Source: an uncultured Paracoccaceae bacterium (GTDB taxonomy: Bacteria; Pseudomonadota; Alphaproteobacteria; Rhodobacterales; Rhodobacteraceae). From it: 64,000 nucleotides of DNA. The stretch spans positions 248,001 to 312,000 of the forward strand of contig CANMVA010000001.1 in assembly GCA_947501355.1 (NCBI GenBank), read 5' to 3'. Shown piece after piece: positions 17,275-25,816 of this stretch. Position 1 is the stretch's first letter. Every line of letters starts with the position of its first letter. The translations under genes and the position numbers were made by a program. The notes below the pieces were generated by a model that saw nothing but the letters and a program-made list of their open reading frames with translations, did no database searches and was not told where the DNA came from.

Positions 17275-17841
17275 CTATTCCTTGGGGGCTTTCGCATTGC
17301 GACCCGCCAGCAAAACGCTGATCGCATAGGCTTTTTCCGGCGACAGGCCAGACAGAACAGCCGCCGCACTGTCGGGCTTCATGGCGCCCAGGAACCCTGC
17401 TGCAAATTCAGGTGTCATCTGCTCGAAGACGGCTGCTGCGTCTTTTGGTTTCATCTGCTGATAGACCCGGGTCAGAAGCGCGATATCGTCGCTTGAGGCC
17501 GTTTCCGACAAGGCGATGGTCGCGGCTAATCTGGCCTCAGCGGCGTCCAGCGCGTCGATCATCGCGGCCAACTCAGCCTCGGCGATGTCGAGCATCGCAA
17601 GACGCTCTTCCAGTTTTTGCTCACGATCTTTCAGCACGGCATCACGCTCCAGTAGGGCTGCGAGAAGCGCGTCCTCCTCCGGGTTTCCGGCAGTCGGCTT
17701 GGTCGGGGCCTCGTCGGCTTTGTCTGAAACAGCCGCGATAGCGGGGCCGACGACCTCCACCCCCCGGATCAACGCCGAGCCAAGCAGCAGGCAACATAAG
17801 ATCAGCAGAACCCGCGGGCGGGATTTACGTTTTCCAGCCAT
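17275..17841 (-). CDS. MotE-like flagellar protein
   Basis: The 188 residues comprise an N-terminal membrane helix (about 9-33), a long coiled coil (about 55-120, rich in E, L and A) and a C-terminal domain with the repeats VYQQMKPKDAAAVFEQMTPEFAAGFLGAMKPDSAAAVLSGLSPEKAY. These are the MgtE N-terminal-type helical repeats found in MotE. MotE is known in rhizobia as a periplasmic chaperone for the motility protein MotC. Here it lies between motA and a small membrane protein. A similar stator-support role is inference. Confidence 0.75.
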   Translation of the reverse strand: MAGKRKSRPRVLLILCCLLLGSALIRGVEVVGPAIAAVSDKADEAPTKPTAGNPEEDALLAALLERDAVLKDREQKLEERLAMLDIAEAELAAMIDALDAAEARLAATIALSETASSDDIALLTRVYQQMKPKDAAAVFEQMTPEFAAGFLGAMKPDSAAAVLSGLSPEKAYAISVLLAGRNAKAPKE

Positions 17842-17844
17842 ATC

Positions 17845-18228
17845 CTAAGCCCCGCTTCTTTCGCGATGCCGCACAAAAGCGGTCGGGGGCGGCGCGGTTT
17901 CGTTCACCGGGGCTGGCGGCACCACAGGTTCGGGCGCGGGCTGTTCCGGCAGATCATGCAAGGATGCCAGCAGCAGTTCCAACCGGGTCACAGCAGTCTC
18001 TGCACGTGTGGTTGCCGCCTCCAGATCAGCCGCGGATTTCTGCGCGGCGGCTTCTGCCTGACTAAGCGTCCTGGTCATGTCATCGACCTGCGCGGACATC
18101 ACGGCGACAGCCCCGCCTACGCCCTTCTCAAGGTCGTTAAACTTGTTCAGCTTGCGCGCCAGAACGAGGCAGTAAAGCGTGGCGCCCAGCGCGCCCGCGA
18201 TCAGTAAAGCATCCGCAATGAGGGTCAT
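17845..18228 (-). CDS. Small membrane coiled-coil protein, flagellar operon
   Basis: The 127 residues have an N-terminal membrane helix (about 3-24), a helical coiled-coil part (about 30-88) and a proline-rich tail (EPVVPPAPVNETAPPPT). Layout and position suggest the alphaproteobacterial flagellar-operon family sometimes listed as DUF6468, but I cannot confirm this. It sits between fliL (10 bases) and the MotE-like gene (3 bases), so it is made together with stator-associated proteins. Confidence 0.7.
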   Translation of the reverse strand: MTLIADALLIAGALGATLYCLVLARKLNKFNDLEKGVGGAVAVMSAQVDDMTRTLSQAEAAAQKSAADLEAATTRAETAVTRLELLLASLHDLPEQPAPEPVVPPAPVNETAPPPTAFVRHRERSGA

Positions 18229-18238
18229 TCTACCTCTC

Positions 18239-18736
18239 CTAGTTCAGCACAAATTCCATGATAAGCAGGTCACGTACACGGTCATGGCCGACGACGACCT
18301 GCACCCGGCGCAGCATCTGCGCACGAAGCCCGACAAGCGCCGATGTCTCGCTCAGCAACGCGACATCCACAGCACGCAGGTAATTGTTCAAAACGTCGAC
18401 AACGCGGGGCATGAGTTGGCTCACATCGTCCGCAGCGGACCCTTCGACCTCAAGCTCCGCACGGAACTTCAGATACCGATTCGTCCCGTTCTCGTTGAGC
18501 GAAATGACCAAGGGATCAACGGGCACAAAAGCAATATCAGGCAACGCCTCAAGCGGCGTATCCGCGGCATGGGTCACCGCATCCTTCTGGCCAAACAGAA
18601 GGCCCATTTGCACTGCAAAATAACCGCCTGCACCGCCCAGGAGCGCCAGAACCAGCCCGATGACGATCGGCATCTTCAGTGATTTTTTCGGCGTGACCTC
18701 TGCAATATCTGCATCAGCGGTTTCGGCGTCAGCCAT
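18239..18736 (-). CDS. fliL: Flagellar basal body-associated protein FliL
   Basis: FliL forms a ring around the stator units and stabilises them. The 165 residues comprise a short cytoplasmic tail, one membrane helix (MPIVIGLVLALLGGAGGYFAV, about 21-42) and the periplasmic domain with the family pattern FVPVDPLVISLNENGTNRYLKFRAELEV. The C-terminus DRVRDLLIMEFVLN is also typical. It is the first gene of the long minus-strand operon and is divergent from fliF; the shared region has a CtrA-like box. Confidence 0.94.
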   Translation of the reverse strand: MADAETADADIAEVTPKKSLKMPIVIGLVLALLGGAGGYFAVQMGLLFGQKDAVTHAADTPLEALPDIAFVPVDPLVISLNENGTNRYLKFRAELEVEGSAADDVSQLMPRVVDVLNNYLRAVDVALLSETSALVGLRAQMLRRVQVVVGHDRVRDLLIMEFVLN

Positions 18737-18780
18737 GGCGGACCTCGTTTTCGATTTCCTCCTCTATAGACCGAAGAGCA

Positions 18781-18795
18781 CTAACCGATTGTTAA
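18781..18795. promoter_or_regulatory. CtrA-like box, fliL/fliF divergent region
   Basis: The sequence is CTAA-CCGATTG-TTAA, one mismatch from the CtrA consensus TTAA-N7-TTAA. It lies 45 bases upstream of fliL and 63 bases upstream of the fliF GTG, so it could serve both divergent operons. Confidence 0.6.
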
Positions 18796-18857
18796 GGCCG
18801 TTCGGTCATGAAGGAGGGGTCGGCGGGCAGAAGGTCCGCCCTTACAGGAGCTACATC

Positions 18858-20423
18858 GTGCAGCAGATTCTCTCTGTCTGGTCCTCACTGACACTGCAAC
18901 GCCGTGTCTTTGTCACCGTCGCCACCTTACTGATGTTCGCAGCGATTCTCGGCGTTTCCAGACTGGCGGCGACGCCGAAAATGGCCTTGCTTTATTCGGG
19001 TCTTGAACAGGGCGCAGCTGGGGAAGTGATCTCGCGGCTGGAGCAGGCCGGCGTCGCCTATGACGTGCGCGGCGGGGCGATTTACGTGGCTCAGAATGAA
19101 CGGGACAGGTTGCGCATGACGCTCGCCCGCGACGGCATTCCGGCAAATGGCTCCGCTGGCTACGAGCTGCTTGATTCGCTGTCGGGTTTTGGCACGACGT
19201 CGCAAATGTTCGACGCCGCATACTGGCGGGCAAAGGAAGGTGAGCTGGCGCGCACGATCTCTGCAAGCCCCTGGATCAGAAGCGCGCGGGTGCATATCGC
19301 GACGCCGTCTTCGCGCGCATTCGCCCGCAATATCAAGCCGACCGCGTCAGTGACCGTGACAGCGGCGGGTGATGGTGTATCTGCCGGGCAAGCGAAAGCG
19401 CTGAAATATCTGGTGTCCTCTGCGGTGTCGGGGCTGACACCTGAGGATGTGTCGATCATCACCGAAGACGGCACTCTTGTCGGACGAGACGACGCCATTG
19501 TCAGCGGCGGAGAGATGGACCGCGAACAGGCGCTCCGCAGCAGTGTCGAGCGGTTGCTGGAAGCGCATGTGGGCTTTGGCAAAGCGATTGTCGAAGTGTC
19601 TTTGGAAACCGTAACGGATCGCGAGTCCATCGTTGAGCGGCGCTTTGATCCCGAAGGACGCGTGGCCATCAGCACAGATACGGTTGAGACGACAAATGAG
19701 GCCACCGATAGCGCGGCGGGCGGTGTGACTGTCGCCTCGAACCTGCCGGATGGGGATGCTGCTGGCGGCGGCGGGGCGTCTTCCTCGCAGAATTCCGAGA
19801 CCCGCGAGCGAGTGAATTTCGAGGTTTCCGAGACCCAGCGCGAGGTTCTGCGCGCGCCTGGCGCCATCAAGCGCCTGACGGTCGCGGTGATGGTAGACGG
19901 TATCCGCTCGACCAATGAAGACGGCACCACGACATGGGCACCACGGTCCGAGGCCGAGATGGAGACGCTCCACGACCTCGTTGCCTCGGCCATCGGATTC
20001 AACGAAGCGCGCGGCGATGTCATTACACTGAAATCGCTTGAGATGACGCCGCTTGAATTGCCGAGAACACCAGCGCCGGGATCGATGCTCGACGGGATCA
20101 CGATTGATTTGATGTCGATCATTCAGGTCTGCGTTCTGGCGCTCACCTCACTGGTGCTTGGCCTCTTTGTCGTGCGGCCCATCCTGACAACCTCGTCAAC
20201 CGCCAGCCTGCCTGCCCCCGCGCCTTTGACCACCGCACCGGACGGCACTCTGCCGGCGTTAACCGGCACAACGCTTACGGCCGACGACGTCATCACACCG
20301 GGCGGGCAAACCGACCGCCTTGCCAACGAGGACCCGGTGTTGCGCCTGCGTCAGATGATCGAAGAGCGGCAGGATGAAACGATGGAGATTCTGCGCAACT
20401 GGATGGAAGAGGAAACAGCATGA
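18858..20423 (+). CDS. fliF: Flagellar MS-ring protein FliF
   Basis: FliF forms the MS ring in the inner membrane. The ORF track extends back to 18660 across the divergent promoter. A GTG at 18858 with ACAGGAG upstream gives 521 residues starting at QQILSVWSSL. Two membrane helices (about 17-37 and 420-447) bracket the periplasmic ring-building domains, with the signature YSGLEQGAAGEVISRLEQAGVAYDV and SARVHIATPSSRAF. The C-terminal tail that would bind FliG is present. It overlaps fliH by 4 bases. Confidence 0.96.
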   Translation: MQQILSVWSSLTLQRRVFVTVATLLMFAAILGVSRLAATPKMALLYSGLEQGAAGEVISRLEQAGVAYDVRGGAIYVAQNERDRLRMTLARDGIPANGSAGYELLDSLSGFGTTSQMFDAAYWRAKEGELARTISASPWIRSARVHIATPSSRAFARNIKPTASVTVTAAGDGVSAGQAKALKYLVSSAVSGLTPEDVSIITEDGTLVGRDDAIVSGGEMDREQALRSSVERLLEAHVGFGKAIVEVSLETVTDRESIVERRFDPEGRVAISTDTVETTNEATDSAAGGVTVASNLPDGDAAGGGGASSSQNSETRERVNFEVSETQREVLRAPGAIKRLTVAVMVDGIRSTNEDGTTTWAPRSEAEMETLHDLVASAIGFNEARGDVITLKSLEMTPLELPRTPAPGSMLDGITIDLMSIIQVCVLALTSLVLGLFVVRPILTTSSTASLPAPAPLTTAPDGTLPALTGTTLTADDVITPGGQTDRLANEDPVLRLRQMIEERQDETMEILRNWMEEETA

Positions 20424-21031
20424 CCGATCTGCGCTTTTCTTACGAGGATTTCAGCAGCCCTGTTGCACGTCCGGAGGCGACTGCCAGTGGACCTGAGCTA
20501 TCGGAAGATCAACGGCTGGAGGCCTATGAGACCGGGTTCAAAGCCGGTTGGGATGACGCCAATGCCGCGATGACCGATGGCGCTGCAGCTGTTGAGACCG
20601 CTGCCACGCAGACCTTGTCGGATCTGTCGTTTACCCTGGCCGAAGCCAAGGCGCATACATTGGCCGCGCTCCGGCCGATGATGGAGCAGTTGGCGACAAA
20701 CATCCTGCCGGGCATCGCGCACAGCAGCCTTGCACCGATGATCGTCGAAAAGGTCCTCGCTGTCGCGGAAACCAGCATGGACACCGAATTGACTTTACGC
20801 ATCGCGCCAGAAGATCGCAGCGCGATCGAAGAAGCGCTGGAAGGCCATAGCGAACTGCCGCTCAGGCTGACTGACGAGGCCACGCTGGTCAGCGGTCAGG
20901 CCAACCTCGACCTGGGCGCGATCCAGCATCAGATCGACCTGCCCGCGCTGAGTGCTGAAATCGAGACGGCCGTGTCTGATTTTTACAGCTTGCAGCCCAA
21001 CTTGTCAGAGGAGCGCGCCGATGCCGTCTAA
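20420..21031 (+). CDS. fliH: Flagellar export regulator FliH
   Basis: FliH dimers bind FliI and tether it to FliN. The 203 residues have a FliH-like build: an unstructured N-terminus, the GFKAGWDDANAAM segment (about 39-51), a long helical stalk and a C-terminal globular part similar to V/F-ATPase stator subunits. Position between fliF and fliN supports the call even though FliH sequences diverge strongly. The ATG overlaps the fliF stop. Confidence 0.85.
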   Translation: MTDLRFSYEDFSSPVARPEATASGPELSEDQRLEAYETGFKAGWDDANAAMTDGAAAVETAATQTLSDLSFTLAEAKAHTLAALRPMMEQLATNILPGIAHSSLAPMIVEKVLAVAETSMDTELTLRIAPEDRSAIEEALEGHSELPLRLTDEATLVSGQANLDLGAIQHQIDLPALSAEIETAVSDFYSLQPNLSEERADAV

Positions 21032-21284
21032 CACGTCAGGCTTCAAGGACGTCCCGATCGAGGTCACAATCTCGGTCGGAACCGCACGGCCCACGGTCAA
21101 GGAACTGCTTTCACTCGATGAAAACGCCATCCTGACATTGGATCGCCGCATCTCGGACCCGGTCGAGCTTTACATCGGCGACAAGCTGATTGCGCGCGGG
21201 GAATTGCAGGAGGCCGATGACGAGACGGGCCAATTGGCCGTGCGCCTGACCGAAGTGTCCGGCCTGGCCGGTGCCGCTGAATGA
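21021..21284 (+). CDS. fliN: Flagellar motor switch protein FliN
   Basis: FliN is the C-ring subunit at the base of the switch complex. The ORF starts at 20952 in the track, but ATG 21021 with AGAGGAG upstream gives an 87-residue protein that is essentially the SpoA domain alone. Family segments are VPIEVTISVGTARPTVKELLSLDENAILTLDR and PVELYIGDKLIARGEL. It overlaps fliH by 11 bases and fliP by 4. FliM, its partner, is not in the window. Confidence 0.94.
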   Translation: MPSNTSGFKDVPIEVTISVGTARPTVKELLSLDENAILTLDRRISDPVELYIGDKLIARGELQEADDETGQLAVRLTEVSGLAGAAE

Positions 21285-22009
21285 TCCTGCGCTGCGTTCT
21301 GGTTCTTCTGGCAGTGGGCCTTTTCGCCCTGCCCGCTTCCGCACAAGAGGTGACGTTGTCCTTGGGGGATGACAGCTCTCTGGCGGCGCGCAGCATCCAG
21401 CTTCTGGTCCTCGTAACGATCCTCAGCCTCGTGCCGGGCTTGGCCATGATGATCACCTGCTTTCCGTTTATCGTGACGGTTCTGGCGATCCTCAGACAAG
21501 CGCTTGGTCTGCAGCAATCGCCGCCAAACATGCTGATCGTCAGCCTCGCGCTTTTCCTGACCTATTTCGTAATGGAGCCCGTCTTCACCGCCGCATGGAC
21601 CGCAGGCATGGTCCCCTTGATGGCCGAAGAGATTGCCATCGAAGAGGCATTTCAATTGGGCATCACGCCGTTCCGGGAGTTCATGTCGGCCCGCGTCGAT
21701 CCGGAGACCTTCCTAAGCCTCGCCGATCTGCGCGGCGCAACAGAGGTTGCGGTGACCGATACCGATGTGCCGCTGTCCCTGCTGGTGCCTTCATTCCTGA
21801 TCAGCGAGATCGAGCGGGCCTTCCAAATCGGCTTTCTGATCTTCCTGCCCTTCCTGGTCATCGACCTTGTGGTCGCCGCCGTCCTGATGTCGATGGGCAT
21901 GATGATGGTCCCGCCTGCGATTGTGTCGCTTCCTTTCAAGCTCGCCTTCTTCGTCGTCGCCGACGGATGGAGCCTTATCGCCGGGAGCCTTGTGCGCAGT
22001 TACTTCTAA
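21281..22009 (+). CDS. fliP: Flagellar export gate protein FliP
   Basis: FliP is the core pentamer of the export gate. A cleavable signal peptide (about 1-22, ending PASAQ) is followed by four membrane helices and the family motifs LVPGLAMMITCFPFIVTVLAILRQALGLQQSPPNMLIVSLALFLT and ISEIERAFQIGFLIFLPFLVIDLVVAAVLMSMGMMMVPP. Its 242 residues are a normal length. Last gene of the fliF-fliH-fliN-fliP operon. Confidence 0.97.
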   Translation: MILRCVLVLLAVGLFALPASAQEVTLSLGDDSSLAARSIQLLVLVTILSLVPGLAMMITCFPFIVTVLAILRQALGLQQSPPNMLIVSLALFLTYFVMEPVFTAAWTAGMVPLMAEEIAIEEAFQLGITPFREFMSARVDPETFLSLADLRGATEVAVTDTDVPLSLLVPSFLISEIERAFQIGFLIFLPFLVIDLVVAAVLMSMGMMMVPPAIVSLPFKLAFFVVADGWSLIAGSLVRSYF

Positions 22010-22028
22010 AAGCCTCGCATTTTAACTG

Positions 22029-22043
22029 TTAAGCCGACCTTCA
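22029..22043. promoter_or_regulatory. CtrA-like box upstream of motB
   Basis: TTAA-GCCGACC-TTCAC matches TTAA-N7-TTAAC with one mismatch and lies 46 bases before the motB ATG. A second TTAA sits 3 bases to its left (22022-22025), at the wrong spacing to form another box. Confidence 0.5.
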
Positions 22044-22089
22044 CATTTACCGCCTAAGACTGGTCTTGGGTGAAAAATGTGGTGGTGTG

Positions 22090-22938
22090 ATGGGTGTGCA
22101 ATCAAACGCACCAGTCATCATCAAGAAGAAAAAGATCGTTCAAGGTGGCGGTCATCATGGGGGTGCCTGGAAGGTCGCCTATGCTGACTTCGTAACCGCG
22201 ATGATGGCCTTTTTCATGTTGATGTGGCTGTTGAATGCGACAACGGAAAAACAACGTAAAGGCGTGGCGGATTACTTTTCGCCAACGATCCCGATCAACC
22301 GGATTTCCGGTGGCGGGGACGGTGCCTTTGGAGGCGACAGCATCTTTTCGGAAGAGACGATGGCGCAGAATGGCACAGGCGCCAGCAAACAGTTACCGAC
22401 CTCTTCAAACAAGTCGAAAGGTGCAACGGGTGTGCAGGATAATGCCGATGCAAAGGGTCAGAACGAAGGGGCGGATACCGAAGCCGCCGCCTTGAGCTCT
22501 CTTGAAGAAATGCTTGCGGCGAATAGTGGCGAAAGCATGGTCGATCAGGATCTTCTTCGGCATATCGTGACCAAACGGACGGACGAGGGTTTAGTGATTG
22601 CTTTGCGCTCGCAGACAGATCAGCCGCTTTTCAAGAACGGGTCAGAGCCAACCGATCTGATGGTCGCGTTGGGCGAGATGCTGGTGCGTGTTCTGGGCAC
22701 GATCAGCAATGACATTGCCATCGCCGGACATATGCGCGCGCAACCCGTTGTGCTGAGGCAAAACGCGACCTGGGATATCTCGATCGACCGCGCTGTGCAA
22801 GTGCGTGAGCTTATGGCAAACGCTGGATTTGAGCCAGAGCGGATTAGAACCGTGCGCGGCCATGCCAGCCGTCTTCCATCGGTCGCCGATCAGATGAATG
22901 TGGTGAACGACCGCATCGAGGTGATCGTTCTGCGCTAG
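22090..22938 (+). CDS. motB: Flagellar motor stator protein MotB
   Basis: MotB anchors the stator to peptidoglycan and carries the proton-binding aspartate. The track start is a TTG at 22066; ATG 22090 gives 282 residues opening with GVQSNAPVIIKKKKIV. The plug/membrane helix WKVAYADFVTAMMAFFMLMWLLN (about 25-47) contains the critical aspartate in YAD. The C-terminal OmpA-like domain (about 150-282) has GHMRAQP and the end NDRIEVIVLR. Spacing and the CtrA-like box suggest it has its own promoter. Confidence 0.95.
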   Translation: MGVQSNAPVIIKKKKIVQGGGHHGGAWKVAYADFVTAMMAFFMLMWLLNATTEKQRKGVADYFSPTIPINRISGGGDGAFGGDSIFSEETMAQNGTGASKQLPTSSNKSKGATGVQDNADAKGQNEGADTEAAALSSLEEMLAANSGESMVDQDLLRHIVTKRTDEGLVIALRSQTDQPLFKNGSEPTDLMVALGEMLVRVLGTISNDIAIAGHMRAQPVVLRQNATWDISIDRAVQVRELMANAGFEPERIRTVRGHASRLPSVADQMNVVNDRIEVIVLR

Positions 22939-22960
22939 AAACTATGTTCAATTGTATCTG

Positions 22961-22975
22961 TTAGGCTGGTGTTAA
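22961..22975. promoter_or_regulatory. CtrA-like box upstream of flgE
   Basis: TTAG-GCTGGTG-TTAA is one mismatch from TTAA-N7-TTAA and lies 60 bases before the flgE start, inside the 97-base gap after motB. Confidence 0.55.
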
Positions 22976-23035
22976 ACCTGCGCCCGTAACTGTTGTGGCA
23001 GACCAATCGGTTGATGCAGCAGAAAGGCGCAACCC

Positions 23036-24337
23036 ATGACAATTTCTTCCTCGCTGAATGCGGGCGTTGCTGGCCTGTCGGCCAATGCAAGCCGTCTGGC
23101 CACGATCTCGGACAATATCGCGAACTCTTCGACCTACGGCTATAAACGCGCGTCGGCGGATTTCCATTCCATGGTGATTACAAGCGGCACCGGCTCCTAT
23201 TCAGCTGGTGGTGTGCGGGTGACAACCCAACGCCTGATTGACGAGCGGGGACCGCTTGTGTCCACCTCGAATGCAACAGACTTGGCCGTGCGCGGCCGGG
23301 GCATGTTGCCCGTCACATCAGAAGCCTCCGTTGGGGTCGAAAACGGGGAAAACCCGCTTTTCATGACGACAACAGGATCGTTCCGCACAGATGCAGACGG
23401 GTATCTAAAAACCGAATCCGGCCTCGTTCTGATGGGCTGGCCGGCCTTGTCGGATGGCACAATGCCAACCTATCCGCGCGACACCGCTGACGGGCTGGAG
23501 CCTGTTCAGATCAACGTCAATCAGTTCGGCGGCAAGCCCACGACGCGAATGACACTGGGCATGAATCTCCCTGCGACCGAGACATCGTCGACCAGCACAG
23601 GCGACATGAAAGACCTATCGGTTGAGTATTTCGACAATCTTGGCACATCCAAGAATGTGATGGTCGAGTTTACCCCGACCATCCCTACCAGCGGCTCGTC
23701 GAATGAGTGGACGATGGTCATCACAGACTCCGCTCAGCCCGGTGTCGTGATCGGCGAGTATGTTCTGCAGTTTCAGGACAGCCGCACCGGCGGCGGTACA
23801 CTTGATAACGTTACGATGACCAGCGGCGCGGGTTACAACGCGGCAACCGGTGACATCACGGTGAATGTTGCCGGGGGTCCGATCAACATCAATATCGGTG
23901 TCTACGGCGATTCCAACGGGATCACGCAGCTCTCTGATAAATTCGCGCCTGTGAACATCAACAAGGACGGCTCTCCGATCGGCAATATGACCTCGGTCGA
24001 GGTCGACGAGAATGGCTTCGTCCATGCGTTTTTCGATATCGGCCTGAACCGTGTGATCTATCAGGTTCCGCTGGTCGATGTGCCAAACCCCAATGGGCTG
24101 ATCCCGCTTGATCATCAGACCTATCAGGCCTCTCCGGAAAGCGGATCGTTCTTCTTGTGGGATGCGGGCGACGGGCCAACCGGTGATGTGGTCGGCTTTG
24201 CACGGGAGGAATCTGCAACTGATGTCGCAGGCGAGCTGACCCAGTTGATCCAAACGCAACGGGCCTATTCATCAAACGCGAAAGTCATCCAGACAGTTGA
24301 CGAGATGTTGCAGGAAACCACCAACATCAAGCGCTGA
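23036..24337 (+). CDS. flgE: Flagellar hook protein FlgE
   Basis: FlgE is the hook subunit. The 433 residues have the axial N-terminus with TISDNIANSSTYGYKRASADF (about 23-43), the region TDLAVRGRGMLPVT, a variable surface domain and the C-terminal helix ELTQLIQTQRAYSSNAKVIQTVDEMLQETTNIKR. It heads the flgE-flgK-flgL-flgI group and has a CtrA-like box upstream. Hook-length (FliK) and cap (FlgD) genes are not adjacent. Confidence 0.95.
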   Translation: MTISSSLNAGVAGLSANASRLATISDNIANSSTYGYKRASADFHSMVITSGTGSYSAGGVRVTTQRLIDERGPLVSTSNATDLAVRGRGMLPVTSEASVGVENGENPLFMTTTGSFRTDADGYLKTESGLVLMGWPALSDGTMPTYPRDTADGLEPVQINVNQFGGKPTTRMTLGMNLPATETSSTSTGDMKDLSVEYFDNLGTSKNVMVEFTPTIPTSGSSNEWTMVITDSAQPGVVIGEYVLQFQDSRTGGGTLDNVTMTSGAGYNAATGDITVNVAGGPININIGVYGDSNGITQLSDKFAPVNINKDGSPIGNMTSVEVDENGFVHAFFDIGLNRVIYQVPLVDVPNPNGLIPLDHQTYQASPESGSFFLWDAGDGPTGDVVGFAREESATDVAGELTQLIQTQRAYSSNAKVIQTVDEMLQETTNIKR

Positions 24338-24365
24338 TCCCCGGTGATCCCAGAAGGATGATCCG

Positions 24366-25814
24366 ATGAGCATTTCCTCTTCCCTTTCGAACGCCTTGTC
24401 CGGCCTGACCGCGGTTTCGCGGTCGGCTGAGTTGGTTTCGGCCAATCTGGCGAATGTGACGAACCCGAACTACTCACGTCGCGAGATCGAGCTTTCGGCC
24501 CGCGATGGCGGCACGCTTTCGGGGGGTGTCTCCGTCTCGGGGGTGAACCGAGTTGTCGATCAGGCTCTTCAGACGGATCGTCGGCATGCAGATGCTGATG
24601 TGGCAAACGCACAAGCGCGCAACAGTTTCTTCCAGCGGGTCGAGAATAGCGTTGGCCTGCCGACCGAAAGCAATTCGCTCACGGCAAAGATGGCTGCCTT
24701 TGAAGCCACATTGATTCAGGCAACCAGCCAGCCCGCTTCCGACACCCATCTGCGCGCCGTCGTTACGGCAGCCGGGTCCGTGACGGACCACATTAATCAT
24801 GTTTCCGAAGATATTCAGTCGCTCCGCATGGATGCGGATCGAAACATCGCGATCGAGGTTGAAGCACTCAACACCAAGCTGGGCCAGATCCGCGATCTGA
24901 ATTTTGATATTGCCCGTCGCGGCATGGGTGGCCATTCAACGGCGGCTTTGGAGGATCATAGGTCCGCACTGCTGGATGATATCAGCCGCCTTGTTCCCTT
25001 GCGCGAGGTGCAGGGTGACAATGGGCAAATCTCGCTCTTCACGCTTGGCGGCACACAGCTTCTGAGCGGACAGGTCAGTGAGATCACCTTCAACTCGACC
25101 GGGTTGATCGTCCCGCATATGACCCAAGATAACGGCCTACTCGGCGGGTTGGAGATCAACGGAACCCTGGTTGATGCTGCGACTGTCTTCGCTGGCGGCT
25201 CTATCGCGGGGCATTTCGAGGTGCGTGACGAATTGGCGGTTACGGCACAGCGCCAGTTGGATGCTGTTGCCCGTGACCTGATCAGCCGATTTGAGGATCC
25301 CGGGGTTGATCCCACCCTGACCACCGGCGATCCTGGGTTCTTCACCGATTCCGGTGCAGCCTTGGACATTGCCGCCGAAACGGGCCTCGCTGGCCGCGTT
25401 AAGGTTAACGCAGCAGTGGACCCCGCTCAGGGTGGTGCCTTATGGCGGGTCCGCGACGGCGTGAACGCTGCTGCCGAGGGTGCGCCTGGTGATACCGGTC
25501 GGCTGACCGCGATGGTCGACACACTTCAGGCGCTCAAACCGACACAGTCGGGCGGATTTACCACAAGCGCGCGGTCGCTCAGCGGGCTTGGGGCTGATTT
25601 TCTGTCCGAGCTTGGACGCCAAAAGCTCGACACCGGCTCCGAGGTTTTGTTCGCAACCACCCAGCAATCCGGGTTCCGCTCTGCCGAGCTTGAGAACGGT
25701 GTTGATACGGATCAGGAGATGCAAAAACTTCTGCTGATCGAACAGGCGTATTCGGCAAATGCACGTGTGATCCAGACAGTCGACGAGATGATCGACGCCT
25801 TGCTGAGGATCTAG
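24366..25814 (+). CDS. flgK: Hook-filament junction protein FlgK
   Basis: FlgK is the first hook-filament junction protein. The 482 residues have the N-terminal SAELVSANLANVTNPNYSRREIELSA (about 21-46), the helical D1 segment ALQTDRRHADADVANAQARNSFFQRVEN and the C-terminus QKLLLIEQAYSANARVIQTVDEMIDALLRI. The ribosome binding site GAAGGATG precedes the start. It is two bases from flgL. Confidence 0.95.
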   Translation: MSISSSLSNALSGLTAVSRSAELVSANLANVTNPNYSRREIELSARDGGTLSGGVSVSGVNRVVDQALQTDRRHADADVANAQARNSFFQRVENSVGLPTESNSLTAKMAAFEATLIQATSQPASDTHLRAVVTAAGSVTDHINHVSEDIQSLRMDADRNIAIEVEALNTKLGQIRDLNFDIARRGMGGHSTAALEDHRSALLDDISRLVPLREVQGDNGQISLFTLGGTQLLSGQVSEITFNSTGLIVPHMTQDNGLLGGLEINGTLVDAATVFAGGSIAGHFEVRDELAVTAQRQLDAVARDLISRFEDPGVDPTLTTGDPGFFTDSGAALDIAAETGLAGRVKVNAAVDPAQGGALWRVRDGVNAAAEGAPGDTGRLTAMVDTLQALKPTQSGGFTTSARSLSGLGADFLSELGRQKLDTGSEVLFATTQQSGFRSAELENGVDTDQEMQKLLLIEQAYSANARVIQTVDEMIDALLRI

Positions 25815-25816
25815 AG

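Noticed and set aside
19160-20122. 320-aa minus-strand ORF over fliF
   Set aside because: Serine-rich shadow of the fliF frame with no recognisable domain.
22022-22032. TTAACTGTTAA as a second CtrA box before motB
   Set aside because: The two TTAA halves are 3 bases apart, not 7, so it does not fit the consensus.
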